A DNA stretch of 64,000 nucleotides, from positions 124,001 through 188,000 of the forward strand of contig CAWBXR010000011.1 in NCBI GenBank assembly GCA_963792815.1, written 5' to 3'. Numbering within the stretch: the first letter of the stretch is position 1; the number at the start of each line of letters is the position of its first letter. Source of the stretch: JARRPM01 sp963792815 (GTDB taxonomy: Bacteria > Pseudomonadota > Gammaproteobacteria > Pseudomonadales > Halieaceae). The notes under the pieces were generated by a model. The model saw only the letters and a list, made by a program, of their open reading frames with translations. It was not told the origin of the DNA and ran no database searches. Positions 50,404 through 59,526 of the stretch are shown in pieces. The position numbers were made by a program, and so were the translations under genes.

Positions 50404-51411
50404 TCACACTTGGGGGCCGCCCAGCTTGCGCCAGTCCCGGGGAGAGACGCCGTGGTGCTGGCGAAAAGCGGTGGAGAAAGTGCTCAGGTCCGAATAGCAC
50501 AACATATCGGCCAGTGCGGTCAGCGACCCGCTGGATTCGCGCAGGTAACGTTTGGCGATATCGAAGCGGACATCTTCCAGCAGGTTCTTGTAGCTGGTGT
50601 CATGGTTTTTCAGTTGCCTTTGCAGGGTGCGCTTGCCCACCGCGAGGTGATTGGCTACCCGCTCGATCGAGCAGTCGCCGGTGGTCAGTGCCTGGTTGAT
50701 CAGATGCCGTACCTGGCCGCAGTAGTCGTCGGGATAATCTCGCCGCAGGTGGCTCAGGTGTTCCTCCAGCAGCCGGTGTAGCTGGGGGTTGGCGTTGTCC
50801 AGCGGGCGATCCAGGAGATCCGCCTTGAAGATCAGTTGCGGTGCGTCGGCATTGAACACCAGCGGGCAGTTGAACATCCTGCGGTAGGGCTGCAGGTCTT
50901 CGGGAGGCGCGTGTGGCAGGTAGACCGCGTCCGGTGACCAATTGGCATGCCACAGCAGTCGCATCAGGTGAACCCCGATACCCGCGGCCAGGTCCTCCTG
51001 CTGCCGCAGCGGGGCCCTGCCGGCAAGCTTGCAGTGAAAGCGCCACTGGGCGATACCTTTTTCCACCCGCAGTTCTACCTCCGCGCCCTGGTTGTGATGG
51101 ATGAAATGCACGGTCAGTGCGCGCAGCGCGCTGCGGATATCGGGCGCCTGCTGAACCACGAAACCCACCGGTCCGAGCGGATTGATGCCCTGCTGGACGG
51201 CCAGCAGCAGGCCAAAATGTGGGCAGTTTGTGGTGATCGATGCGTCCTCCAGCAGCAGGAGAAAGCGGTAGTAGGAAAGCCAGGATTGGGGGTCGAGATC
51301 CTCTTCCCGCAGTCCCTGTCGACGGAATATGGCGTCTGCATCGCCGCCGAGACTGACAATGGTTGTGCGGATGCCTTCGAGTGAAGAGGCGCGTACCAGG
51401 TAGTTCATCAT
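50404..51411 (-). CDS. AraC-family transcriptional regulator
   Basis: About 335 residues, starting at ATG 51411 (MMNYLVRASSLEGIRTTIV). Residues 15-200 are an Arabinose_bd-like N-terminal domain as in OruR-type regulators. The C-terminal 100 residues are the double helix-turn-helix: CSIERVANHLAVGKRTLQRQ and SGSLTALADMLCYSDLSTFS-type block with FSTAFRQHHGVSPRDWRKL, the AraC signature. Ligand and targets are unknown. Not next to an obviously regulated operon; convergent with cbpM. Confidence 0.85.
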   Translation of the reverse strand: MMNYLVRASSLEGIRTTIVSLGGDADAIFRRQGLREEDLDPQSWLSYYRFLLLLEDASITTNCPHFGLLLAVQQGINPLGPVGFVVQQAPDIRSALRALTVHFIHHNQGAEVELRVEKGIAQWRFHCKLAGRAPLRQQEDLAAGIGVHLMRLLWHANWSPDAVYLPHAPPEDLQPYRRMFNCPLVFNADAPQLIFKADLLDRPLDNANPQLHRLLEEHLSHLRRDYPDDYCGQVRHLINQALTTGDCSIERVANHLAVGKRTLQRQLKNHDTSYKNLLEDVRFDIAKRYLRESSGSLTALADMLCYSDLSTFSTAFRQHHGVSPRDWRKLGGPQV

Positions 51412-51536
51412 GCGTCGGCGCGTCAGATTATTATTACCAGGCAATTTGTCAGAACCCTTATCGGGGTGTCAAGGGCGCCTTGCCCGCACCATGGGCGGCC
51501 TGTCACAGCGGGATTCCGGGAAAATTAGAAAGGGGC

Positions 51537-51562
51537 GGGCCAGCCGAATCGACGACTGGCCC
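51537..51562 (-). terminator. weak intrinsic terminator-like hairpin
   Basis: GGGCCAG (51537-51543) pairs with CTGGCCC (51556-51562) around a 12-base loop. On the minus strand the stem is followed by GCCCCTTTCTAATTTT, a loose T-rich tract. It lies just past the stop of the exported protein gene at 51572, the right place for a terminator. The T tract is not perfect. Confidence 0.4.
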
Positions 51563-51571
51563 AAGGGAGAG

Positions 51572-52174
51572 TTACTCGGCCGGGACCTGTTTTTCCAACA
51601 TCAGGGCAAAGGCTTCGGTGTAGGTCACGATGATCGTGTCGCCCAGCGATACGCCCGCCATTTTGGCCGGGTCGACATCATCGATGATATGAAAGTCGCC
51701 ATCGGAATCCTTCAGCATGACCGTCCGGGTAATGCGGTTCATGCCTTCAACGGTACAAACAGCGCGAATACTGCGCCCTACCGCGGCACCCGGCTCCATA
51801 TCTGCCGTGGCAACAGCGCCCGCGTCGAGTTCAACGATGGGCTCGGCGAGCTCGGCTTCCGTTGGGGCACGCAGTTCGCCACTGAGGGATGACACATAAG
51901 TGGCAACCACCAGGTCGCCTACCTTGAATTCATTAAAACGGGTAACGTCAGGTCCCACGGTCAGTGTGATGGAGTTACCCAGGCCACCTTCCAGGGTGAC
52001 TTCCCTGGACTCTGCGTCTATATCGGTAATCACCGCGCTGATCCGCTTGGCCATGGTGCGCTCGTTTTCGCTGCGCTCGCTGACCTCAAGGTCCGCCAGG
52101 CTGAGCGCGGGGATTATGCCCAGTATTACGGTTGAGAACAGGGCCAGGGCCGATAAAATTTTATGGTTGATCAT
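51572..52174 (-). CDS. exported protein of unknown function
   Basis: 200 residues with a signal peptide (ALALFSTVILGIIPALSLAD). The mature part is predicted mostly beta, with two similar halves: ITDIDAESREVTLEGGLGNS followed by VGDLVVATYVSS, and VEGMNRITRTVMLKDSDGDF followed by LGDTIIVTYTEAFA. This looks like an internal duplication of a small OB-like or beta-barrel fold that ends in a G-D-x-V/I-V-x-Y strand. Not recognised as a named family. Upstream of a divergent GGDEF gene, with 176 bases between start codons for both promoters. Confidence 0.6.
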   Translation of the reverse strand: MINHKILSALALFSTVILGIIPALSLADLEVSERSENERTMAKRISAVITDIDAESREVTLEGGLGNSITLTVGPDVTRFNEFKVGDLVVATYVSSLSGELRAPTEAELAEPIVELDAGAVATADMEPGAAVGRSIRAVCTVEGMNRITRTVMLKDSDGDFHIIDDVDPAKMAGVSLGDTIIVTYTEAFALMLEKQVPAE

Positions 52175-52350
52175 GTTGTAATGCTCCTTGGTTGGTGGGT
52201 AGTTGCGCCGCTCATTCTAGTTGAGGAACGCACAGCAGGCCAACCCCGCCATTTCGCCCGGGCACGCCGCGCTTGCATGCAGCCCGCCGGTTGACTAGTT
52301 TGTAGGTGCTGGAACCTCAACTTTCACCCCGACATGGCGCCATAACTTCA

Positions 52351-53766
52351 ATGAAGCAAGAGCCACTTTGCACGCGCAATGACCACCCGGAGTTGGCCGC
52401 TTTTACCCGCATTGTCGGCTCGGGCAGGTATTTCAACCGCTTGTCAGAGGATATCCTGGAAAATATCCTCAGGCAGGGATATCTGCTGACGGTAGAGAAA
52501 GACCAGTACCTGATTCACGAAGGCGATGAGTCGCCACCTGAGATGTTTATGCTGGTGGAGGGTTCGCTGGCCATTGTGGCCAACGGTAAATTTATTCTGC
52601 GCCTCGATTCCCCTGGGGATGTCGTGGGGGAAATGGCGGTCATCCAGAGTGCGCCGAGATCCGCCGATGTTATAACTGAATCCGTTTGTCGCCTTATTGG
52701 ATTCCCCGCAGAACTGTTCAGAATCGACCGGCACTCCCCCCAGGCATCGGTCCTGTATGTACTGTTTTCCCACATGATGGCGGCCAAGCTGCGCATCACA
52801 ACTGCGCAATCGCTGATTCGCAAAAACCAGCGTGTCACTGCACACGGCGATATCAAAATCGGTATCATCAATGCTGGCGCGACCGACAGTTCCATTATCC
52901 GCGAGGCGATACGCCAGAGCTGGCCCGAGACCAGCGTAACGGAATTCAGCGGGCCGCTGGAGTTTCTCGGCTACCCGGGAGTGCATCGCTTCGACCTGAT
53001 CATCGCCGACATGGATTACTACGAAGATTTCAAGCGGGACTGGAACCCGATTTCCACCCTTGTCAAAACCATGCGTTTGAGGGGGGCCAGCGTCATTACC
53101 CTGGGCATATCCTGCAACGACCCTGCCAACCGCGAGTTCCTGGTTGGCAATGGCGCCGACGAGGTATTGGCAAAACCCTGCACGGCCTTTGACCTGGCTC
53201 ACACCATTGCCAGGGTCCGGGTGTGGTACTACAAGGACCTCGAGCTGGACAAGGCGGAGAATGCGGCCGAAACCGACCGGCTCACGGGGCTGGCGAACCG
53301 GCGCCGCCTGGACCAGTTCCTGGATGCGTTGATCACTGTTTACCCCGATAACATGCAGCCCTTTTCCCTGGTGATGGCGGATGTGGACAACTTCAAGCAC
53401 TACAATGACACCCAGGGCCACCAGATGGGTGATGTGGTGCTGGAGGGAATCGCCTCCCTGCTGGCCAAGAATGTGCGGCGGGGAGACCTGGCGGCCCGGT
53501 TTGGCGGCGAGGAATTTGTCATCGTGTTGCCGAACTGCGAGAAGCGTCGCGCGGTTGAGCTGGCCGAGGACCTGAGGAAGTCCGTGGAGTCGGCGGTTTT
53601 CCCGCACCAGGACCTGCAACCTACCGGCAACATCACGATATCGATGGGCGTGGCCACGTTTCCCGATGATGCGGTAGACCTGCCGTCCCTGCTGAAGCGG
53701 GCGGACGATTGTTTGTACGAGGGTAAAGCGGCGGGTAAGAACGTGGTGATTGCAGCGGGCGGCTAA
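52351..53766 (+). CDS. cyclic-nucleotide-binding, receiver-like diguanylate cyclase
   Basis: About 471 residues. ATG 52351 is used; GTG 52306 in the same frame would add 15 residues. Residues 15-140 form a cNMP-binding domain (GYLLTVEKDQYLIHEGDES, PGDVVGEMAVIQSAPRSADV). A receiver-like middle (about 165-280: RFDLIIADMDYYEDFKRD, EVLAKPCTAFD) keeps the aspartate and lysine. Residues 300-470 are GGDEF: DRLTGLANRRRLDQFLDAL, ADVDNFKHYNDTQGHQMGD and ARFGGEEFVIVLPN (GGEEF active). It makes cyclic di-GMP under control of cyclic nucleotide and/or phosphorylation. It converges on the large cyclase gene with 37 bases between. Confidence 0.85.
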   Translation: MKQEPLCTRNDHPELAAFTRIVGSGRYFNRLSEDILENILRQGYLLTVEKDQYLIHEGDESPPEMFMLVEGSLAIVANGKFILRLDSPGDVVGEMAVIQSAPRSADVITESVCRLIGFPAELFRIDRHSPQASVLYVLFSHMMAAKLRITTAQSLIRKNQRVTAHGDIKIGIINAGATDSSIIREAIRQSWPETSVTEFSGPLEFLGYPGVHRFDLIIADMDYYEDFKRDWNPISTLVKTMRLRGASVITLGISCNDPANREFLVGNGADEVLAKPCTAFDLAHTIARVRVWYYKDLELDKAENAAETDRLTGLANRRRLDQFLDALITVYPDNMQPFSLVMADVDNFKHYNDTQGHQMGDVVLEGIASLLAKNVRRGDLAARFGGEEFVIVLPNCEKRRAVELAEDLRKSVESAVFPHQDLQPTGNITISMGVATFPDDAVDLPSLLKRADDCLYEGKAAGKNVVIAAGG

Positions 53767-53803
53767 CAGGGCTTTGGCTTGCCCTATCGGGCACACCGTC
53801 ACT

Positions 53804-56800
53804 TTATTTTTCGCTCGCGGCCAGGCGGCTCTCTACGTTGGACAGAAACAGGGCCGACTGGCGCTCTTCCTGCTGCTCCATCAGTTCCAGCGCGGTCGCC
53901 AGTTCCTCCCGCGCTCGCTGGTGTTGGCCGTCTAACAGGCAGCCTTCAGCCAGCATGCCCCGAAGCAGTGGTCGCGCCGCGCCATAGCCGGTTTCTTCCC
54001 ATTCTTCGACACCCTCCCGGATCATCTGCACGCTGCCTTCGTGCTGTCCTCTTTTGAGGCGTGCATAGCCCTTGCACGCTTTGGCCATGGCCGCGAACTC
54101 GGGGAAGCCGTGGCTGGTGGCGAAGCTGACACATTCGTCGGCGGAACGGATACACCTGTCAAACTCGCGGGAAAAAAGCGCGACCATGAAGTTGGCCATA
54201 AAACCGAAGCCGATCGAGTAGGGGTTATCCAGTTCCCTGGCGAGCTCCATGGCGGCTTTCGCCGTGGTCTTGGCTTCCTCACCGCGTCCTGTGGACACCA
54301 GGGCAAGCGCCTCATAAAATCGACCGACCACGCCAAAGTCCATCATATAGGTGAAAAACAGCTGGGAGTCCCGATCTGAGCGGTAGCAGGAGGCGACCTT
54401 CTGCAAACACTGCAGGGCACGGTGACTCTCGCCGCAGTGCCAAAGGCTGAGGCCCAGCAGTACGTGTACCGCCATGTACTGGCCCGGATCACGCTCCATA
54501 TCAACCAGGGGGAGCAGCGACTCCGCCTCTATTACCGCTTCGCGAATTCGCCCGGTTGCCCAGTTGTAGCGACACAGGCCGAACTTTACTGGAAAGCTGT
54601 CGTGCAGGCTTCCCCGCTCGCGGCAGAAATCGTAGGCCTGCTGGAAGGCCGCGCCCACGTCCTGGTGTCCAGGCCCGCTCAGGACCGTGAGGCTGGCACC
54701 CAGCATGGTGCGCATTTCGAACTCCATGGCAATGAGCTCGACGTCCTCCGGCAGTTTGCCGGTAAGCGCGAGACCGCGGTTCAAATGCAACACCGCCTCC
54801 CTGGGCGCGAACTGTGAAAGGGCCTTCTGGCTCGCGATATACCAGTAGCGAAAGGCCGGTTCGTGTAACCGGGCCTCCGTGTAGTGGTGCGCCAGCAGAT
54901 CCGGTCTGCCCTGGACCTGGGCGCGAAAGCGCTGTGCCAGTGTCCTGGCGATGTGCGCGTGCAGGCGACGCCGGGTGCTGTGCAGCAGGGATCCGTAGGC
55001 GGTTTCCTGTATCAGGGCATGCTTGAAAACATACAGCTTGTGCGGCGAGACACCTCGGCTGCTCACAACCTGGGCTAACACCAGCTTTTGCAATGCCGCT
55101 TCGACAAGCTCCGGCGGCTTGTCCAGCACAGCCAGTAAGAGGTCCAGGCGAAACTCGCGGCCTATGGCCGCCCCCACCTGGGCGACCTCCTTGGCGGCGC
55201 CCAGATGATCGAGCCGGGCATTCAGAGAATCCTGCAAAGTGCCGGGAATGGGGGGGAGTGCATCGCCATCGCCCAGGTTCTCCCAGTCCTGAAACGCCGG
55301 ATTTTCCAGCATCGCCCTGGTTAGCTCCTCGACAAACAGCGGGATCCCGTCGGTTTTCTCGATAATATCCGCGACAACTTTTTCCGGCAGGCCCTTGCTT
55401 CCGGATACCTGGGTGATCAGGTCGCGGGTGGCCTGCGGGTTGAGATAACCCAGTTCGATGACTGTGCTTGTGGCTTCGCCCGGCCAGCCGGGGCTGAACC
55501 GGGGCCGGTACGTGCCAATAATCAGCATGGGTAGTTGCGGCGTCTCCTCGATCAGCAGGTGCAGGAATTCCAGTGAACTGGCATCCAGCCAGTGCAGATC
55601 TTCTATCACCAGCACAACCGGCAGGTCGCGACAGCGCCGGGTAAAGTGGGAGACAAGTAAATTCAGGGTCCGGGCCTTCTGGGCGGCGGGGCTCAGGTTC
55701 ACCCCCGCGAAATGCTCGCCCGCGGGAATTGAAAGCAGGGCCGCGATGAGTGCAAGCTCATCCGGATCGGATGGCCCCAGCTGTGCCAGGCGTTTCTGCA
55801 CTTTGTTGATTTTAACACCGGTCGAGTCGGAGGTTTCGATGCCGGACTGGCGTTGCCAGTGTGAAATGATCGGGTGCAGTACGTTGCCTCTGGCGTGTGG
55901 AGCGCCGTACAGGCGCATGACTTCTACCTGTTCGGGCGCCAGGGAGTCCAGGAAGTTCTCCAGCAGGTGGGACTTGCCAATACCTTCCTCGCCGCAAATC
56001 ATCACCACCTGGCGCTCGCCGGAGCGGGCTTGCAGCCAACTCTCCTGCAGCGCCTGCCGCTCCTGCTCGCGCCCCAGTAGCGGCCCCGGCATGCGGATGC
56101 GGGCGGCCTCGAAGCGGCTCTCTACGTTCGACTGGCCGATCACCGCATAGGCATGGACCGGCTCGTCAAAGCCCTTCAGGCGGCTATAGCCCAGATCCGA
56201 GTAATCGAAGATACCGCGGACAAGATCGTGGGTATGGCCTGAAATAACCACCGTATCGGGGGAGCAGATTTCCTGCAGGCGGGCGGCCAGGTTCGGCGTC
56301 GCGCCCACCACAGTTGTTTCCCGTGAGGGGCCGTCCCCCACCACATCGCCGACCACCACCTCGCCGCTGGCGATACCGATCCGGGTATGCAGGGCGTACT
56401 GGGGACCGAGGCGGAGCCTGCGCACAGTGTCGACGATCTCCAGGCCGGCGCGGATGGCTGACTCGGCGCCATGCTCGGTTGCCTTCGGGTAGCCAAAATA
56501 GACCAACAGGCCGTCGCCGGAGTAGCGGGCGACATAGCCGTTATACCTGCCAACCACCTGTTCGCAGGCCAGTTGATACTGCTGGAATATACCACTCAGG
56601 TCTTCCGGGTCGATCCGGACCGACATATCGGTTGAGCCAACCAGGTCGCAGAACATGACGGTGAGGTGGCGGCGCTCCGCGGCGCCGGCGAGTTGGGCAA
56701 TGGTGGGCTGGACAGGGGTTTGATGCTTAGTCGCGGTAGCGGGCTTCAGGCGGGCGCCGCAGCCGCCGCAAAAACGGGCACCAGGGTCGCAGATGAACGC

Positions 56801-56893
56801 GCAAAGGGCGCATTCCTGCGGTAGCGGCGATGCACACTGCTGGCACACGCTTCGCCCCTGCAGGTTTGCCGCGCTGCAGCTTGGACACTTCAT
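53804..56893 (-). CDS. class III nucleotidyl cyclase-ATPase-TPR protein
   Basis: 1029 residues. Order: an N-terminal double zinc-ribbon (CPSCSAANLQGRSVCQQC, then CALCAFICDPGARFCGGCG), a class III adenylate/guanylate cyclase domain about 70-260 (LTVMFCDLVGSTDMSVR, YNGYVARYSGDGLLVYFGYP, VGATPNLAARLQEI), an AAA_16-type ATPase about 275-600 (VMICGEEGIGKSHLLENFLD P-loop, VLVIEDLHWLDASSLEFL Walker B) and a C-terminal run of TPR-like helices to 1029. Such proteins sense an unknown signal and may make cAMP. The neighbouring cyclic-nucleotide-binding GGDEF protein is a possible receiver of that signal. Confidence 0.85.
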   Translation of the reverse strand: MKCPSCSAANLQGRSVCQQCASPLPQECALCAFICDPGARFCGGCGARLKPATATKHQTPVQPTIAQLAGAAERRHLTVMFCDLVGSTDMSVRIDPEDLSGIFQQYQLACEQVVGRYNGYVARYSGDGLLVYFGYPKATEHGAESAIRAGLEIVDTVRRLRLGPQYALHTRIGIASGEVVVGDVVGDGPSRETTVVGATPNLAARLQEICSPDTVVISGHTHDLVRGIFDYSDLGYSRLKGFDEPVHAYAVIGQSNVESRFEAARIRMPGPLLGREQERQALQESWLQARSGERQVVMICGEEGIGKSHLLENFLDSLAPEQVEVMRLYGAPHARGNVLHPIISHWQRQSGIETSDSTGVKINKVQKRLAQLGPSDPDELALIAALLSIPAGEHFAGVNLSPAAQKARTLNLLVSHFTRRCRDLPVVLVIEDLHWLDASSLEFLHLLIEETPQLPMLIIGTYRPRFSPGWPGEATSTVIELGYLNPQATRDLITQVSGSKGLPEKVVADIIEKTDGIPLFVEELTRAMLENPAFQDWENLGDGDALPPIPGTLQDSLNARLDHLGAAKEVAQVGAAIGREFRLDLLLAVLDKPPELVEAALQKLVLAQVVSSRGVSPHKLYVFKHALIQETAYGSLLHSTRRRLHAHIARTLAQRFRAQVQGRPDLLAHHYTEARLHEPAFRYWYIASQKALSQFAPREAVLHLNRGLALTGKLPEDVELIAMEFEMRTMLGASLTVLSGPGHQDVGAAFQQAYDFCRERGSLHDSFPVKFGLCRYNWATGRIREAVIEAESLLPLVDMERDPGQYMAVHVLLGLSLWHCGESHRALQCLQKVASCYRSDRDSQLFFTYMMDFGVVGRFYEALALVSTGRGEEAKTTAKAAMELARELDNPYSIGFGFMANFMVALFSREFDRCIRSADECVSFATSHGFPEFAAMAKACKGYARLKRGQHEGSVQMIREGVEEWEETGYGAARPLLRGMLAEGCLLDGQHQRAREELATALELMEQQEERQSALFLSNVESRLAASEK

Positions 56894-57033
56894 TCGTACC
56901 TAATATCGTGCCGGCCTGGCGGGAAATACTTCCATGTCTGCTTCACATCCCTGTCTGGTCTTTCCTGACAAGGATAGCCCGGTTTCCGGTGAATGCCAGC
57001 GTTTTGCCCGCCCGATTGGCCGGGTTTGGGACC

Positions 57034-58053
57034 CTACAGCACGATACCCGAGAGAATGTCGCAGACCTGTTCGATTTCCCGCGCGTTGACGTCGAGGTGG
57101 GTCACCATGCGCAACTTACCCTGACCCAACCTGATGGCGAGGACACCCCGGTCCTGCAGCGTATTGATTAGTGCGATCTCGAGGTTCGGGTCCGCCAGGG
57201 TGAACACCACGATATTGGTCTGCACCGGCAACACGCCCGCCACCCAGGCCTGGCCGGCCAGACAGTCGCCCAGGCGTCTCGCCTTGGCGTGATCCTCGGT
57301 CAGGCGCTCCACGTGGTGGTCCAGGGCGTAGCTGCCGGCAGCCGCCAGAAAGCCGGCCTGGCGCCAGCCGCCGCCGAAGCGCTTGCGCACCCGCCTGGCC
57401 TCGCCAATGAAATCCCGGCTGCCCAGCAGCAGGGACCCCACCGGGCAGCCCAGGCCCTTGCTCAGGCAGATCGAGATGGAGTCGAAGGCGGCGCCGTAAT
57501 CGCGGGTGGTCTGGCCGGTTTCGACCAGCGCATTGAACAGGCGCGCACCATCGAGGTGAAAACCCAGCCCGCGCCGCCTGGCGACCTCGCCAATCGCCTC
57601 GATCGAGGCGAATTCCAGGCAGGTTCCGCCGCAGCGGTTACTCGTGTTTTCCAGCGCCACCAGGCGGGTTCGGGCCGCGTGTATATCGTCGGGGCCGATC
57701 GCCGCCTCAACCTCGCGGGCATCCATCAGCCCGTCCGGGGTCCCCAGCAGGCGCACTGACGCCCCGGAGTTGGCCATGATGCCGCCCCCTTCGTAGACAT
57801 AGATATGTGCCTGGGAATGGCAGATCACCTCGTCACCGGGCCTGGTATGGACATTGATGGCGATCTGGTTGGTCATGGTCCCGCTGGGGCAGAACAGGGC
57901 CGCTTCCACACCGAACAGATCGGCCGCCTTTTCCTGCAGGTGGTTCACGGTGGGGTCGTCGCCCAGGACATCGTCCCCGACAGCCGCAGCCGCCATGGCC
58001 TCCAGCATGCGGGGCGTCGGGCGGGTTACCGTATCGCTTCTAAGGTCGATCAT
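57034..58053 (-). CDS. ltaE: low-specificity L-threonine aldolase
   Basis: 339 residues, the usual length. MIDLRSDTVTRPTPRMLEAM, GDDVLGDDPTVNHLQEKAAD, FCPSGTMTNQIAINVHTRPG, GFHLDGARLFNALVETG and the PLP-lysine block ICLSKGLGCPVGSLLLG are all present. The enzyme cleaves threonine or allo-threonine to glycine and acetaldehyde. It lies alone, divergent from gene remnants at 58.2 kb. Glycine or serine supply to the sphingolipid island is possible but not indicated by the context. Confidence 0.9.
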   Translation of the reverse strand: MIDLRSDTVTRPTPRMLEAMAAAAVGDDVLGDDPTVNHLQEKAADLFGVEAALFCPSGTMTNQIAINVHTRPGDEVICHSQAHIYVYEGGGIMANSGASVRLLGTPDGLMDAREVEAAIGPDDIHAARTRLVALENTSNRCGGTCLEFASIEAIGEVARRRGLGFHLDGARLFNALVETGQTTRDYGAAFDSISICLSKGLGCPVGSLLLGSRDFIGEARRVRKRFGGGWRQAGFLAAAGSYALDHHVERLTEDHAKARRLGDCLAGQAWVAGVLPVQTNIVVFTLADPNLEIALINTLQDRGVLAIRLGQGKLRMVTHLDVNAREIEQVCDILSGIVL

Positions 58054-58223
58054 GGCGGTTTATTGCTCCAGGGTAATTCAGTGGCTGCATGGATGGCGGG
58101 CACGGCGACGCTCGCTTTTATGGCGCTTTCTATTACTATCCGTACGGGATTGTAAACTTGATGACAGTTGCATTGCATGCGGGCTGCGAGAATTACCCAG
58201 CACTCGCCAACAGGAGATTACCA

Positions 58224-58380
58224 ATGAACGGAGCACAATCACTATTCAAAGCCCTGACCGATGCCGACTCCCGGGGTGGCCCTGGAGACGGTCGCGGAGA
58301 CAGCACAACTGCTGGGCAACGGTAAGAAGACTGCGATATTGCTCGGCGCCCGGGCCCTTCACGGAGAAATTGAACAGTGA
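58224..58380 (+). pseudogene. remnant of a thiamine-diphosphate enzyme (acetolactate synthase-like)
   Basis: ATG 58224 after AGGAG begins MNGAQSLFKALTDAD, the exact N-terminus style of acetolactate synthase/benzoylformate decarboxylase-like enzymes. About 50 bases later, in another frame, VALETVAETAQLLGNGKKTAILLGARALHG matches the start of the central domain, which in full enzymes lies some 180 residues further on. The intervening FAD/PP-domain sequence and everything after are gone. An internal deletion plus a frameshift left a scrap with no active site. Confidence 0.65.
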
Positions 58381-58917
58381 CAGGATTGAGTGAGGAGCTA
58401 TTGCGCCGAGACAGCCGAACGGCTGATCGCAGCCCACCGGGAGGCGTCGCGCAGCAACGACTGGTTGTTTTTTGTCGATGAACTGTACGCACGGGACTGT
58501 ATCTACACTTGCGAATACGCGGGCGTGATCAACGTGACGGCCAATGGCATCGACGAGATAAAGGCCACCCATTACGGCCGCGATATGCGAGTCGGTTGGG
58601 AGGGTTGGACCTTTCCCTACGAGGGTGTCTATGTCGGCAGTGATAACAGGCTGGTAACACACTGGCTCAACCGGGGCCCCGGGCGCAGGGCCGATGGCAG
58701 TCATTACCAGACGCCGGGCGTATCCTTCATTACCCTGGATGGCGAGGCGAGAATCTGTCGCCAGTTCGACATGTTCGATCTGGCGCACCAGATGAAACTC
58801 TGTGACGAGCTGGAAGACGCGGGGTTGCTCTCGCCACGCCTCAAGGAGTTGTGGGTTATACCCATGAAGGAAAAGCTGGAGCGCCAGCTGAGGCCCGAGC
58901 GCTATTTCCACACCTGA
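58377..58917 (+). CDS. SnoaL-like (NTF2 fold) protein, apparent frameshift
   Basis: The main frame encodes ETAERLIAAHREASRSNDWL, FVDELYARDCIYTCEYAGV, a conserved RDMRVGWEGWTFPYEGVYVG and ends KEKLERQLRPERYFHT; the NTF2/SnoaL-like fold is suggested by length and the two-strand W-rich layout. The likely true start is GTG 58377 (overlapping the remnant's stop, GTGA), giving VTGLSEELLR in one frame that joins the main frame if one C is removed at 58406-58407. Otherwise GTG 58390 gives 175 residues. Probably an aldol-cyclase-like or small-molecule-binding protein of unknown substrate. Overlaps the lectin gene tail by 16 bases, convergent. Confidence 0.55.
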
Positions 58918-59408
58918 TTGGGTGAACCGCTGCAATTGGCGGTTACCACATTGCCGCTGGGTGCGTCGGCTTTGCCCGCTGCCTGCAGGCAGCTGCCGAG
59001 CCCGTTGACCAGGCGCTGTTTGCCATCGTGCTTCCAGTTCTGGAACTTATCCCCGCCGCAGGCCTGCATGACCGCGTTAGCGCCGGGCTTGCTGGCGTCC
59101 CCCGCCACGCCTACGCAGGTGCCGCCGAAACTGGCCAGGCGGCCCTTGCCATCAAATTGCCACTTCTGGCTGTTCGCCTTGGCATTGCAGTCGCGGATGA
59201 CCAGGTTGGCTCCCACCTTGTCCGGGGGGCCGCCCACCTGGAGGCACTGGCCATTGGCCAGGGAGAACGAGCGCCAGCCTTCCGACTCCTCTACGATCTT
59301 GTGGCCCTGCTGCTGCATCGTCTTCAGGGCATCCGTATTCAGGTCCACGGCGCTGGCGTTCGGCAGGTAGGCGGCCAGCAGGCCGGCGCAAATATAGGCA
59401 TATTTCAT
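58902..59408 (-). CDS. secreted ricin-type lectin domain protein
   Basis: 168 residues from ATG 59408. A signal peptide (MKYAYICAGLLAAYLPNASA) precedes a short linker and one ricin B-type beta-trefoil domain with the three QxW-type repeats: GQCLQVGG...NSQKWQFDGKG, GTCVGVAGD...KFQNWKHDGK and SCLQAAGK...SPNQVWK. Such domains bind carbohydrate. There is no enzyme domain. Possibly binds the organism's own envelope glycan or substrate polysaccharide. Divergent from tamB. Confidence 0.82.
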   Translation of the reverse strand: MKYAYICAGLLAAYLPNASAVDLNTDALKTMQQQGHKIVEESEGWRSFSLANGQCLQVGGPPDKVGANLVIRDCNAKANSQKWQFDGKGRLASFGGTCVGVAGDASKPGANAVMQACGGDKFQNWKHDGKQRLVNGLGSCLQAAGKADAPSGNVVTANCSGSPNQVWK

Positions 59409-59526
59409 TGTGTTTGGCCTTTCTCTAGTATGATCGGGGCAGGACGCAATCGGAGTTCCGCCCGACCGCCTGTTAACTCTCGGTCGGACCCTGCCAGTTG
59501 TCAATAGACCATGGATTCCTGAATAA

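Noticed and set aside
53767..53803. GCCCTATCGGGC as intrinsic terminator
   Set aside because: The stem has only four base pairs and no adjacent T run.
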